64,000 bases of DNA from Celeribacter baekdonensis. Lineage in GTDB: Bacteria > Pseudomonadota > Alphaproteobacteria > Rhodobacterales > Rhodobacteraceae. Below, piece after piece: positions 25,691 to 35,060 of this stretch. Location: positions 1 through 64,000 of the forward strand of contig NZ_FNBL01000013.1 in assembly GCF_900102315.1 (NCBI RefSeq). Reading direction: 5' to 3'. The position numbers and the translations under genes are program-made. The notes under the pieces were generated by a model that was not told the DNA's origin, did not search any database, and saw nothing but the letters and a program-made list of their open reading frames with translations. Within the stretch, counting starts at the first letter, position 1. The number at the start of each line of letters is the position of its first letter.

Positions 25691-27129
25691 AGCAGGATGG
25701 CCACCAAAAAGAAGGCCGTCACCGGACGTTCGAAGAACGGCAGGATCGCCCCCCGGCTCGACATCAGGGCGCTGCGCAGGTTCTCCTCGATCACAGGGCC
25801 CAGGATAAAGCCAAGGATCAGCGGCGGCAGCGGATAATCGAAGCGGTTCATCACATGCCCCAGCGCCCCGAAGGCGACCAGCGTCCAGACATCGAACATG
25901 CGGTTGTTGGTGGCATAGGCCCCCACCACGCACATCAGAAGCACGACGGCCAGCAGGTAGTTCTTCGGCACCGACAGAATCCGGATGAAAAGTCGAATGC
26001 CGAAATACTCGACCACCAGCATCACCACGGCGGCGAGTGCCATGGCGGTGAAGACCGAATAGACCAGATCACCATTCATCGCGAACATCAGCGGACCGGG
26101 CTGGATCCCGTGGATCAGGAAGCCGCCAAGCAACAGTGCGGTGACAGAATCACCGGGAATGCCAAGAGCGATCAGCGGTACCATGGCCGAGCCGATCCCC
26201 GCGTTGTTCGCGGATTCCGTGGCAACGATCCCCTGAGGATTGCCCTTGCCAAAGGTATCGGGCTGTTTGCTGGCGCTGCGGGCGGCGAGATAGGCAAGCA
26301 TGTTCGATGCCGCCGCGCCGATGCCGGGCAGCAGGCCAACCCCGATGCCAATGGCAGAAGAGCGCAGGAAGTTCGGGAGATATTCCCGGAATTGCCTGGC
26401 ATCGACGCCAAAGAACCCGCCCAATTTCACCTTGGGCATCGCGTGGCCCTCATCGGGGCTGGTGGGGTTCTCGGCGTATTTCAGCACTTCGGCCACGGCA
26501 AAAAGACCAAGCAGCACCGGCAGCAGCGACAGTCCGGAATCGAGCGCGTGGAACCCGCCCGTAAAGCGGTTATAGGCATCGACCGGGGCCATGCCGATCA
26601 TCGCGACGAGAAGGCCGACACAGGCGCTGGCCAGCCCCTTGAGCAGATTGCCGCTGGCCAGCCCCGCAACCAACGTTAGCGCAAACAGGGAGATGGCAAA
26701 ATATTCAAAACTGCCGAAGGTCACGGCAATGCGCGCCAGCGGCGGGGCGAGGAAAAACAGGACTACGCAGCCCACAAGGGTGCCCAGAAAACTGTAGAGG
26801 ATGGCAATGCCAAGCGCGCGCCCCGCCTCACCCCTCTGCGCCATGGGAAAACCATCGAAGGTGGTGGCGATGGAGGACGGCGTGCCGGGAATGTTGATCA
26901 GGATGGCCGCGATCAGACCGCCGGAAATGCCGCCGATATAAAGCCCGACAAGCAGCGACAGCGCTGTCACCGGATCCATGCCGAAAGTCATCGGCAGGCA
27001 GAGCGCCACGGCCATGGTTGCCGTCAGCCCGGGGATCGAGCCGAACACGATGCCCACCGTGACGCCCAGAAAGATCGCCAGTAGGGGCGCGAAAGCGAAG
27101 ACATCCAGGATGCCTGCAAGATTTTGCAT
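25618..27129 (-). CDS. tctA: Tripartite tricarboxylate transporter large permease TctA
   Basis: A 503-residue inner-membrane protein with about 10-12 hydrophobic segments. TctA motifs visible are GVTVGIVFGSIPGLTATMAV at the N-terminus, GLYIGGISGGLIAAILINIPGTPSS (residues about 62-86), and GVGLLPGIGAAASNMLAYLA in the middle. It works with TctB and the periplasmic receptor TctC to import a carboxylate using an ion gradient. It follows tctB by 12 bp and ends near the internal left-end repeat. Confidence 0.95.
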   Translation of the reverse strand: MQNLAGILDVFAFAPLLAIFLGVTVGIVFGSIPGLTATMAVALCLPMTFGMDPVTALSLLVGLYIGGISGGLIAAILINIPGTPSSIATTFDGFPMAQRGEAGRALGIAILYSFLGTLVGCVVLFFLAPPLARIAVTFGSFEYFAISLFALTLVAGLASGNLLKGLASACVGLLVAMIGMAPVDAYNRFTGGFHALDSGLSLLPVLLGLFAVAEVLKYAENPTSPDEGHAMPKVKLGGFFGVDARQFREYLPNFLRSSAIGIGVGLLPGIGAAASNMLAYLAARSASKQPDTFGKGNPQGIVATESANNAGIGSAMVPLIALGIPGDSVTALLLGGFLIHGIQPGPLMFAMNGDLVYSVFTAMALAAVVMLVVEYFGIRLFIRILSVPKNYLLAVVLLMCVVGAYATNNRMFDVWTLVAFGALGHVMNRFDYPLPPLILGFILGPVIEENLRSALMSSRGAILPFFERPVTAFFLVAILLYVLGTLFLGLRATRRRKMAEIRA

Positions 27130-27141
27130 GATTGTCCCCTT

Positions 27142-27594
27142 TCAGAAAGGTCCGCTGGGCAGGATGAGGCCAAAGCCCTTGGTGAATACCGCCCAGATCG
27201 CGGCGGCCATAAGGACGGAGATCGCTGCCTTGAACACCGGCTGGTGGTGACCGCGCGGGGTCAGCACCACCATCTGGGCAAAGAGCAGCACCGCCGCCAC
27301 CGGCAGAAAGCCCACCACCGGCATCGCAAGCGTTGCCAGCACCAGGCCCCCCAGCACGCCCAGAACGCGTAGCTGCCCCGTCGCGCGCCGCTTCTCCCCC
27401 GGAGCGCCCAAGGTCGCGCGTAGGCCGATGGCCAGCGCGCAAACGCCCAGCATCGCGGTGACGATTTCGGGCAAGAACCCGGAATCGACCCCGGTCTTGA
27501 AGCGTGAGGTAATCCCCCGCGCCTGCATGTGGATCAGCACCGCAGCAAGCAGTAGCACTGCCGCGGAGATCAAATCTTGCCTGCGAGAGGTCAT
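27142..27594 (-). CDS. tctB: Tripartite tricarboxylate transporter small permease TctB
   Basis: A 150-residue membrane protein with four hydrophobic segments, the usual size of TctB. It starts MTSRRQDLISAAVLLLAAVL and has the family-typical SGFLPEIVTAMLGVCALAIG stretch near residues 39-58. It lies between tctC and tctA on the same strand with short gaps of 22 and 12 bp, and is identified largely by this context together with its topology. Confidence 0.9.
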   Translation of the reverse strand: MTSRRQDLISAAVLLLAAVLIHMQARGITSRFKTGVDSGFLPEIVTAMLGVCALAIGLRATLGAPGEKRRATGQLRVLGVLGGLVLATLAMPVVGFLPVAAVLLFAQMVVLTPRGHHQPVFKAAISVLMAAAIWAVFTKGFGLILPSGPF

Positions 27595-27616
27595 GATACG
27601 CTCTCCCCGATACGGA

Positions 27617-28564
27617 TCAGAATTTGACCTGTTTCATGCGCTCCAGCACCACATCCAGATGCTCGCGGCTTTCCTCCCGCCCAAGATAATAGGGCTTCTG
27701 CGAATAGGCCTTCTGGATTTCGTCCGCGTAGCCGCCACTGTTGGCGATGACGTTCTGAATCGCGCTGGAAAAGATGTCGATCCGGTCCTGCGGCGTGCCC
27801 TTGGGGAACAGGTAGAAGAATTCGGCCCGGAAGGTGATGTCATAGCCAAGATCAGTCAGAGTGGGCACATCGGGTAGCGAGGTCGTGCGCTCGTTCGAGA
27901 TTGTGGCGAGCACCCGCAGATCGCCGCTGTCCACATAGGGTTTCACCTGGCCAACCGGGTTGAAGGACACATCGACATTGCCGCCCAGCACGGCGGTCAG
28001 ACGACCCGACGCGCCGCCGACATCGACGAAGTTGAACGCCGCGCCAGCATTGTTCAGCTGGGTGCCGACAAGATAGGTCATCGCGCCGGTATTGGCGGTC
28101 AGGTCGATCTCTCCGGGGTTGGCGGTGCTGGCCGCCATCAGCTCTTCCATGGTCTGATAGGGCGAATCCGCCGGAACCACGATCACGTTGCCGTCTTCCT
28201 GAGCGACGATGCCGGTCACTTCGTAATCGTCCAGCGTCAGATCGGTGATGCCGAGAGCCTGGCTGGTCAGGAAGGTGGTGTGAAAGAACAGCACGGTCTG
28301 ACCGTCGGCTTTGGCACCCATCACCTGGCGAGCGGCAACCGTACCGCCAGCGCCTGTGACATTGATCACCGGCAGCGATACGCCCAGTTCGGGCTCAAGA
28401 TACTTGGCCAGCGCACGTGCGTTGAAATCGGTGTCGCCCCCCGCCCCAAAGGGGACAATCACCTGAATCGGGCGGCTGGGCCAATCGTCAGCCATGGCCG
28501 TCTGGCCGATCGCCATTGCAGCCAGAGCACCAAATACGGATGCCAAAACAGTACGTCGTTGCAT
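27617..28564 (-). CDS. tctC: Tripartite tricarboxylate transporter receptor TctC (Bug family)
   Basis: Periplasmic solute receptor of 315 residues. The signal peptide ends near TAMADDWPSRPIQVIVPFGAGG, which leads into the Bug-family hallmark. The start is the ATG at 28564 preceded by GGGAGGAG; the open frame starts 8 codons earlier without such a site. Bug receptors bind carboxylates through backbone contacts, so the exact ligand cannot be inferred. It is the first tct gene, 102 bp after the molybdoenzyme gene. Confidence 0.94.
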   Translation of the reverse strand: MQRRTVLASVFGALAAMAIGQTAMADDWPSRPIQVIVPFGAGGDTDFNARALAKYLEPELGVSLPVINVTGAGGTVAARQVMGAKADGQTVLFFHTTFLTSQALGITDLTLDDYEVTGIVAQEDGNVIVVPADSPYQTMEELMAASTANPGEIDLTANTGAMTYLVGTQLNNAGAAFNFVDVGGASGRLTAVLGGNVDVSFNPVGQVKPYVDSGDLRVLATISNERTTSLPDVPTLTDLGYDITFRAEFFYLFPKGTPQDRIDIFSSAIQNVIANSGGYADEIQKAYSQKPYYLGREESREHLDVVLERMKQVKF

Positions 28565-28655
28565 GACTTCTCCTCCCAAGAGATGCATGGAATGTAGGGG
28601 CGGCGACCCTCCTCGATCAACAACCCCTTACAAGATAGTCTTCATTAAATGTAAA

Positions 28656-28668
28656 AAGTTGTCAACTT
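28656..28668. promoter_or_regulatory. Candidate operator upstream of tctC
   Basis: The sequence AAGTTG-T-CAACTT is a 13-bp palindrome with one central base, in the gap between the molybdoenzyme stop codon and tctC. It is preceded by ATGTAAAA, and similar TTGTAAAA-type words are repeated upstream of the enolase-superfamily gene at 33757-33810. A GntR/FadR-type regulator is encoded between the two sites, so both could be its targets; this is inference. Confidence 0.3.
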
Positions 28669-31000
28669 ATGTTTGGAGATTACGGATCGATTTTGGCAAA
28701 ATCTCATGATGCGACACCGCCGGAGGGACGTCTCCGGCCCAAACCTCAACCGAAACGAGCGTCAGCTGTCCGGCACAGCCCTGTCCGATTGCTGAGGAAC
28801 CCGCATCGCTTGTGACGATATTAGGGTTGCCGTTGACGCAGGTTAGGCCCGCCCCCGGCAGATCGACGGGCGCATACCAGGCACCTGTGGGGATCTGTAC
28901 GACATGACGGCGCAACGCCGTATCCGGCTGTGCCACTGCCAAAAATCCGCCGCGTTCGTTCCACACCCGAAGGATATCGCCCGCCTTTGCGCCAAGCGCT
29001 GAAGCATCTTCGGGGTGAAGCCGCAGCACCTCTCGGCCATCAACCTTGCGCGCCATGCTGGCCTTGCCGAAATCGAGCTGGCTATGCAGCCGCCCGCGCG
29101 GCTGATTGGCGACAAGCTGAAACGGATGGGCCTTTGCCCGGTCGGAGCCCAGCCATTCGTCATGGTCGATCCAGACGGGATGCCCGGCAAATCCGGCATC
29201 AGCGATGCGTTGCGAAAAAATCTCGATCCGGCCGCTGGGCGTGTCGAGCGGCGCGCCCTCGGGATCGGCGTGGAATTGCGCGATTCGGGAGGGGGAGTCG
29301 GACACCGGAAGCGGCAGGACATCCCCGGCGAGGAAGTTGTCAAAACTGGGCGGCGTGTCGCCCCGGGTTTCCAGCGCCTCCCGGGTGCGTTCATAGAGAT
29401 CACGCTGCCAGTCGGCGCTGCTTCGGCCCTCGGTATAATGGTCGGCCACGCCAAGGCGGACAGCCAGAGCCGCGAAGATGTCATAATCGTCCCGCGCGCC
29501 GTCAAGCGGCGGCACAAGCTGCGGCATCGGCACCAGGAACGGATCGTTGCCTGCGGCACCGATATCGTCGCGTTCCAGGCTGATGGTGGCGGGAAAGATA
29601 ATATCGGCATGGCGGGTGGTGGCGGTACCGACGCTGTCATGCACGATGATCGTGTCGGGCCGGGCAAAGGCCTGCCTCAGCCGGGACAGATCCTGATGAT
29701 GGTGGAACGGGTTGCCCCCGGCCCAGTAGACCAGCCGGATATCGGCATAGCGCCGCGTTTCCAGCTTGTATTGATACGTCCCCTTGGGGTTGAGCAGCAG
29801 TTCCGAAATCCGGGCGACCGGGATGTAATCGCCCACCCGGTTGGTCCCCTGCGGCAGGGTTGGCAACGGCACCGCAAGCGGCGGCTTGCCAGTGTTGCCG
29901 ATGGAGCCCAGTGAATAGGAAAAGCCCGCACCCCGCAGCGGATACTGGCCCAGCATTGCCGCAAGAACCAGCCCCATCCAGACCGGCTGTTCGCCGTGGC
30001 GCGCCCGTTGCAGCGCGTAGGATACCGCAATATGCGTGCGCTTGCGGGTCGCCAGGCGGGCGATTTCGGCAATCTGTTCCGCCGGGACATCACAGATCGC
30101 GGCGGCCCAGGCGGGTGTCTTGGGCTGGCCGTCGCTTGCTCCGGTCAGATAATCGGCGAAGGTCGCGTATCCGGTGGTGTACCGGTCAAGATAGGCGCGA
30201 TCAGCCAACCCTTCGTCATGCAACACATAGGCCATGCCCAGCATCAGTGCGACATCGGTGCCAGGGCGAGGGGCCAGGCGCGTGACTTGCGGCAGGGCCT
30301 CGAAATCGTCGAAGATCGGGCTGATCGAAACGAATTCGCAGCCCCGATCTGCCGCCTGACGCAGACTGGGCCCGGCGATATGCTGAGAATTGCCCCCGGG
30401 GCTGGCGGCGAGATTGCGCAGCGGCAGGCCGCCAAAGGCGACCAACAGCTCAGTCTCTTCCGCGATTTCCTGCCAGAACGGGGTTTGACGCGACATCTTC
30501 AGCGTATTGCCCCAGACCAGATCGAGGATCACCGCCCCGGCCGCTGAGGAATAGGTATCGACATGGGCGACGTAGCCGCCGAAGGCGCTGTTCAGGAACC
30601 GGTGCACCTGACTTTGCGCGTGATGAAACCGCCCAGCGGAGGACCAGCCATAAGAGCCGCCGAACACATGCGCGCCGGGCAAGGGGCCACTTTTCGGCAG
30701 GTCGGGACCGGCACCAAGCCGCCGCAGTTCCCGCGCGGCCAGATCCAGCGCCTCGTCCCAGCCCATTTCCACATAATCGTCGCGCCCGCGGCGGTCGTCA
30801 GGACCGGGGCCGTTTTCCAGCCAGCCGCGCCGCACCAGCGGGCGATCCAGCCGGGCAGGGTTGCGCGGCGCCGCAGTCAGGTTTTCCAAAATCTCAGACG
30901 GCTCCGGGTCCAGTTCGAACGGCGTGACCTTCAGCGTGCCGTCATAGCACGCACGGAAGGTGCCCCAATGGGCGGAATGCGGGCGGAGGTCCTTGGTCAT
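28667..31000 (-). CDS. Molybdopterin oxidoreductase, biotin/DMSO-type sulfoxide reductase (BisC-like)
   Basis: A 777-residue bis-MGD molybdoenzyme of the DMSO/TMAO/biotin sulfoxide reductase subgroup. There is no N-terminal iron-sulfur cysteine motif and no twin-arginine signal, so like BisC it is probably cytoplasmic and uses a soluble electron donor. The serine ligand region reads VFGGSYGWSSAGRFHHAQSQ (about 112-131). Cofactor-binding motifs follow (HVDTYSSAAGAVI, VYWAGGNPFHHHQDLSRLR), and the C-terminal molybdopterin dinucleotide domain begins FQLVANQPRGRLHSQLD. It overlaps the upstream propionyl-CoA synthetase gene by 4 bp. The likely reaction is reduction of an S- or N-oxide; the substrate is unknown. 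Confidence 0.88.
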   Translation of the reverse strand: MTKDLRPHSAHWGTFRACYDGTLKVTPFELDPEPSEILENLTAAPRNPARLDRPLVRRGWLENGPGPDDRRGRDDYVEMGWDEALDLAARELRRLGAGPDLPKSGPLPGAHVFGGSYGWSSAGRFHHAQSQVHRFLNSAFGGYVAHVDTYSSAAGAVILDLVWGNTLKMSRQTPFWQEIAEETELLVAFGGLPLRNLAASPGGNSQHIAGPSLRQAADRGCEFVSISPIFDDFEALPQVTRLAPRPGTDVALMLGMAYVLHDEGLADRAYLDRYTTGYATFADYLTGASDGQPKTPAWAAAICDVPAEQIAEIARLATRKRTHIAVSYALQRARHGEQPVWMGLVLAAMLGQYPLRGAGFSYSLGSIGNTGKPPLAVPLPTLPQGTNRVGDYIPVARISELLLNPKGTYQYKLETRRYADIRLVYWAGGNPFHHHQDLSRLRQAFARPDTIIVHDSVGTATTRHADIIFPATISLERDDIGAAGNDPFLVPMPQLVPPLDGARDDYDIFAALAVRLGVADHYTEGRSSADWQRDLYERTREALETRGDTPPSFDNFLAGDVLPLPVSDSPSRIAQFHADPEGAPLDTPSGRIEIFSQRIADAGFAGHPVWIDHDEWLGSDRAKAHPFQLVANQPRGRLHSQLDFGKASMARKVDGREVLRLHPEDASALGAKAGDILRVWNERGGFLAVAQPDTALRRHVVQIPTGAWYAPVDLPGAGLTCVNGNPNIVTSDAGSSAIGQGCAGQLTLVSVEVWAGDVPPAVSHHEILPKSIRNLQT

Positions 31001-32904
31001 GCGATTTCTCCAGTATTCGCGTAACCGATGCTTTGCAGCGCTTGTGTCAGTTCGTCCAGAATGGTCGGGTCATCAATCGTTGCGGGCATGCGGAAGGCTT
31101 CGCCATCCGCCAGTTTCGCCATCGTCGCGCGCAGGATCTTGCCCGAGCGGGTCTTGGGGAGGCGGTCGACAACCACCCCGTGGCGAAACGCGGCGACCGG
31201 ACCGATTTCATCGCGGACGCGTTTTACACATTCGGCCAGCACCTCATCATGCGGGCGGGTGACGCGGGCATTCAGGCAGATGAAGGCCAGCGGCAATTGT
31301 CCTTTCAGCGAATCTGCCGCCCCGACCACCGCGCATTCGCCGACATCCGGGTGGGCCGCGATGACCTCTTCGATGGCCCCGGTAGAAAGGCGATGCCCGG
31401 CCACGTTGATCACGTCGTCGGTGCGGGCCATGACGTAGATATAGCCGTCAGCGTCGATCATGCCCGCATCGCCGGTCTCGTAGTAGCCGGGGAAATGCGC
31501 CATATAGGAGTTTTCGAACCGCTCATGAGCGTTCCAGACGGTGGCAAAGCAACTCGGCGGCAGCGGCAGCTTGATCGCAATGGCACCAAGCGTGCCCGGC
31601 GGCACCGGATGGCCGGCCTCGTCGAGAACCTGCACATCATAACCCGGCATCGGCACGGAGGGCGAGCCAGCCTTGACCGGCAGCAGCTCGATCCCGGCGG
31701 GGTTGGCGGCGATACTCCAGCTCGTTTCGGTCTGCCACCAGTGGTCGATCACCGGCTTTCCGATCTTTTCTTCGGCCCAGTGGACGGTGTCGGGGTCCGC
31801 GCGTTCTCCGGCGAGGAAGACATATTTCAGCGCGCTCAGGTCATAATCTTTCAGGAACTCGCCCTGCGGATCCTCGCGCTTCACGGCGCGAAATGCGGTG
31901 GGCGCGGTGAAAAAGCTCTTCACCTTATGCTCAGAGATCACCCGCCAGAAGGTACCCGCATCCGGCGTGCCGACCGGCTTGCCCTCGAACAGGATGGTGG
32001 TGCTGCCGTTGATCAACGGACCATAGCAGATATAGCTGTGCCCCACGACCCAGCCGACATCCGAGGCCGCCCAGAACACATCGCCCGGCATCACGTCGTA
32101 GATATTGCGCATCGACCAGTGCAGCGCCACGAGCTGTCCGGCGGTCGGGCGCACCACGCCCTTGGGGTTCCCGGTGGTGCCAGACGTATGCAGGATATAG
32201 GCCGGGTGATTGCCCGGCACCGGCACGCAGCCCACGGGTTCCGCGGCGGCGACGGCCTCGCTCCAGTCTTGATCGCGACCGTCGATCAGGTTCGCCACTT
32301 CCTGCGGACGCTGAAAGATAAGGCAGACGCCCGGCTTGTGGGAGGCCTGCTCGATGGCGGAATCCAGCAGCGGTTTGTAATGCACGATACGGCCCGGCTC
32401 GATGCCGCAGGACGCAGCAAGGATCGCCTTGGGCTGCACGTCGTCGATGCGTGTGGCCAACTCGTGGGCGGCAAACCCGCCGAATACCACCGAATGAATC
32501 GCCCCGATCCGCGTGCAGGCAAGCATCGCGCAGAGCGCCTCGGGAATCATCGGCATATAGAGGATCACACGGTCGCCCATTCCCACCCCCTGCGCGGTAA
32601 GCACCCCGGCCAGGCGCGCAACCCGGTCCTGCAGCTCTCCATAGGTGATGCGGGTCACGCTGTCGGTCACCGGGCTGTCATGGATGATCGCCAGCCGGTC
32701 GCCATGCCCGGCCGCAACGTGACGGTCGACTGCATTCCAGCAGGTGTTGACCTGCGCATCGGCGAACCACTCATGCACGCCATCATCATTCACCGTCAGG
32801 CCGACTTCCGGCGCCCGCTCCCAGTCGATGGCTTCGGCGGCCTGCATCCAGAACCCCTCGGGGTCGGCCTGCCAGCGGTCATAAGTTTCACGATACGTTG
32901 TCAT
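30997..32904 (-). CDS. prpE: Propionyl-CoA synthetase (PrpE-type acyl-CoA ligase)
   Basis: Converts propionate or another short acid to its CoA ester with ATP. The 635-residue ANL protein has the acetyl-CoA-synthetase N-terminal domain (WNAVDRHV), the P-loop ILHTSGTTGNPKGVVRPTAG, the family block DHWWQTETSWSI, DVINVAGHRLSTG and the C-terminal acetylation site PKTRSGKILRATMA. The PrpE affiliation rests on the VVRPTAG and DHWWQTETSW sequences. It is the first gene of a minus-strand unit with the molybdoenzyme and tctCBA. Acting on an imported carboxylate is a reasonable inference. Confidence 0.9.
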   Translation of the reverse strand: MTTYRETYDRWQADPEGFWMQAAEAIDWERAPEVGLTVNDDGVHEWFADAQVNTCWNAVDRHVAAGHGDRLAIIHDSPVTDSVTRITYGELQDRVARLAGVLTAQGVGMGDRVILYMPMIPEALCAMLACTRIGAIHSVVFGGFAAHELATRIDDVQPKAILAASCGIEPGRIVHYKPLLDSAIEQASHKPGVCLIFQRPQEVANLIDGRDQDWSEAVAAAEPVGCVPVPGNHPAYILHTSGTTGNPKGVVRPTAGQLVALHWSMRNIYDVMPGDVFWAASDVGWVVGHSYICYGPLINGSTTILFEGKPVGTPDAGTFWRVISEHKVKSFFTAPTAFRAVKREDPQGEFLKDYDLSALKYVFLAGERADPDTVHWAEEKIGKPVIDHWWQTETSWSIAANPAGIELLPVKAGSPSVPMPGYDVQVLDEAGHPVPPGTLGAIAIKLPLPPSCFATVWNAHERFENSYMAHFPGYYETGDAGMIDADGYIYVMARTDDVINVAGHRLSTGAIEEVIAAHPDVGECAVVGAADSLKGQLPLAFICLNARVTRPHDEVLAECVKRVRDEIGPVAAFRHGVVVDRLPKTRSGKILRATMAKLADGEAFRMPATIDDPTILDELTQALQSIGYANTGEIA

Positions 32905-32981
32905 GGTGCTCCTCCGCTCGTCTTCAGGCTCTGCCCTTCGGCAGAGTTTCTGTCATTTTTTTCGGGTCGGCTTCGGCGGGC

Positions 32982-33701
32982 CTAGCTGTCCTGCGTGTGG
33001 TCGGTGATGCGACGGCGCGACCGCGCCAGATGCATTCGCATCGCCGCCGAGGCCAGCACCGGGTCACCCGCCTGGATCGCCTCGAAAATCTCGGTATGTT
33101 CCTCGCACACCTGCTGAATACGCTGCGGATTGCTGGTTCGGGTCAGCCCAAGCGACACGTTGAGCAGGCGCACAACCGGTTCGTGCAGCATGTTCAGCGT
33201 GTCGATGAAAAAGAGATTGCCGGTGGCGGCCGCGATCGCCTTGTGAAAGGCCAGATCGCTTGCCGGGGTAATGAAATCCGACACTGCCTCGGTACTCAGC
33301 CGATCAAAAGCGGCGCGGATATCCTCAAGCTGCCGTTCGCTGCGCCGTTCTGCGGCCAGCCCGGCAGCGATGCCTTCGACCTCGATCCGGTATTCGATGC
33401 ATTGCAGTAGCACCGCCAGATCGCCCGGGGAGGCAAAATCGGACAGCCGACGCGAGGGACGGCGCTTGATATAGGTGCCGCTTCCACGCTTGCGCTCTAC
33501 GATGCCGTCGGCGCAGAGCCGTGACAGCGCCACGCGCACGATCGGGCGCGAAACCGAGAACATCCGGCAATAATCATTCTCGGAGGGCAGTTTCGCCCCC
33601 ACTTCGAGCACTCCGGAAATGATCTGCGAAAGGACCTCGCCATAGACGCGATCCGCAAGCGGACTGTTCTGTTCTTCTTCGTTTAGATGAGTCGCGTCCA
33701 T
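32982..33701 (-). CDS. GntR-family regulator, FadR subfamily (FCD domain)
   Basis: A 239-residue regulator. The N-terminal winged helix reads LPSENDYCRMFSVSRPIVRV and RLCADGIVERKRGSGTYIK. The C-terminal FCD domain (residues about 95-235) has metal/ligand-binding-type histidines in DLAFHKAIAAATGN and the last helices near CEEHTEIFEAIQAGD. The start is the ATG at 33701 because GGAGGG precedes it. It lies 77 bp upstream of prpE on the same strand and diverges from the enolase-superfamily operon, so it probably senses a metabolite of this cargo pathway and controls both directions. Confidence 0.92.
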   Translation of the reverse strand: MDATHLNEEEQNSPLADRVYGEVLSQIISGVLEVGAKLPSENDYCRMFSVSRPIVRVALSRLCADGIVERKRGSGTYIKRRPSRRLSDFASPGDLAVLLQCIEYRIEVEGIAAGLAAERRSERQLEDIRAAFDRLSTEAVSDFITPASDLAFHKAIAAATGNLFFIDTLNMLHEPVVRLLNVSLGLTRTSNPQRIQQVCEEHTEIFEAIQAGDPVLASAAMRMHLARSRRRITDHTQDS

Positions 33702-33756
33702 CACACCCTCCGTCGCGTTCACCCGATGCTAGCGAAGTGATCGCCTGCCGACAGCC

Positions 33757-33810
33757 ATAAAATAACTTTTATCATTTGTAAAATAATTAGTTGTAAAAAT
33801 TGGTAAAAGA
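33757..33810. promoter_or_regulatory. AT-rich divergent control region with repeated GTAAAA words
   Basis: Within the 177-bp gap between the GntR gene and the enolase-superfamily gene, the very AT-rich stretch holds three similar words: TTTGTAAAATAA, GTTGTAAAAATT and TTGGTAAAAGA. It contrasts with the GC-rich flanks and is the likely promoter/operator region. Binding by the adjacent GntR protein is inferred, not shown. Confidence 0.4.
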
Positions 33811-33878
33811 TGCCAGCCATATGTGTAAGGTGCGTTCTGCACGTTCCGGACGTTCCGGGTGCAAAAGGAGGAGGTCCC

Positions 33879-35060
33879 ATGAAAATCACATCCGTCGAAG
33901 TTTTTGATATCCATATGCAGGAAGAAATCATCATCCCCTGGCACCCGGTGCTGGTGCGGGTAACCACTGAGTCCGGGCTGACTGGCGTCGGCGAGGTGGC
34001 GCTGGCCTATGGCATCGGCCATAGTGCAGGGGCGGCGGCGGCGGTCGAGGTGGCGCAGCGTTTTGCCATCGGCGCCGATATCTGGAACCGCGAAGCGCTG
34101 TGGGAAAAGATCTATCGGTCGAGCTTCTGGGCACAATGCGGCGGTCCGCTGATCCTGCCGGCGATCTCGGCACTGGACATGGCGATCTGGGATATTCAGG
34201 GCAAGGCCCTCGGCGTGCCCTGCTACCAACTGCTCGGCGGCAAGACCAATGAAAAGCTGCGCGCCTATGCCAGCCAAATCCAGTTCGGCTGGGAAGACAC
34301 CTATCAGCACCTCTACAAGGTCGACGAATATTTCGACGTCACCAAGAAGGTCATGGGCCTTGGCTATGATTGCGTGAAGGTCGACCCGCTATTGATGGAC
34401 CGCGAAGGCAAGCGGCACCCGTCGCATACCAAATATTTCAGCTACGATCAGATTCAGATGTTCCGAGAGCGCATGGCCGCGATCCGGGAAGCCATCGGCC
34501 CCTCGGGCGAGATCATTCTTGAGGTCCACTCTGCCACCACGATCCCCTCAGCACTGCAACTGGGCGAGGCGCTGGAGGAATACGGCATCTACTATTACGA
34601 GGAACCCGTCGCCTATCACGACAGCAAGCTGCAGGACATCGTTTCACGCCGCAGCCCCCTGCGCATGGCCGCCGGCGAGCGAATCTTTGGCCGCAACGGG
34701 ATGCGTGCCTATATGGAGGACCGCTCAATCGAGGTGCTGCAGCCGGATATCGGCCTTGTCGGCGGTCTGACCGAAGCCAAGAAGATGTGCGATTACGCCT
34801 ATACCTATGACGTGATGGTGCAGGCCCATGTCTGTGGCTCGCCCATCGGCACGGCTGCGGCGCTTCATCTGGAAACGGCAATCCCGAACTTCCTGATCCA
34901 TGAACACCACACCCACGCCACCAAGGCCTATAATGTCGAGCTGTGCGACATCGACCTGCAACCGGTGGACGGCTATTTCTCCGTGCCCGAGGGGCCGGGG
35001 CTGGGCATCAACCTCAATGACGAGGTGGTAAACCGCTCGCCGAAAGTGATGGTGAAATGA
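33879..35060 (+). CDS. Mandelate racemase/muconate lactonizing (enolase-superfamily) enzyme
   Basis: A 393-residue enolase-superfamily enzyme; such enzymes abstract the alpha proton of a carboxylate, commonly dehydrating a sugar acid. The N-terminal capping domain begins MKITSVEVFDIHMQEEIIIP. In the barrel, candidate metal ligands are the glutamates in IILEVHS, YYYEEPVAYHD and RMAAGERIFGRNGMR. The segment VQAHVCGSPIGTAAALHLET resembles the histidine-containing catalytic strand. The start ATG at 33879 is preceded by an excellent AAAGGAGGAGG. It overlaps the 2-hydroxyacid dehydrogenase by 4 bp. The exact reaction (for example an aldonate dehydratase) is not determinable. Confidence 0.9.
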   Translation: MKITSVEVFDIHMQEEIIIPWHPVLVRVTTESGLTGVGEVALAYGIGHSAGAAAAVEVAQRFAIGADIWNREALWEKIYRSSFWAQCGGPLILPAISALDMAIWDIQGKALGVPCYQLLGGKTNEKLRAYASQIQFGWEDTYQHLYKVDEYFDVTKKVMGLGYDCVKVDPLLMDREGKRHPSHTKYFSYDQIQMFRERMAAIREAIGPSGEIILEVHSATTIPSALQLGEALEEYGIYYYEEPVAYHDSKLQDIVSRRSPLRMAAGERIFGRNGMRAYMEDRSIEVLQPDIGLVGGLTEAKKMCDYAYTYDVMVQAHVCGSPIGTAAALHLETAIPNFLIHEHHTHATKAYNVELCDIDLQPVDGYFSVPEGPGLGINLNDEVVNRSPKVMVK

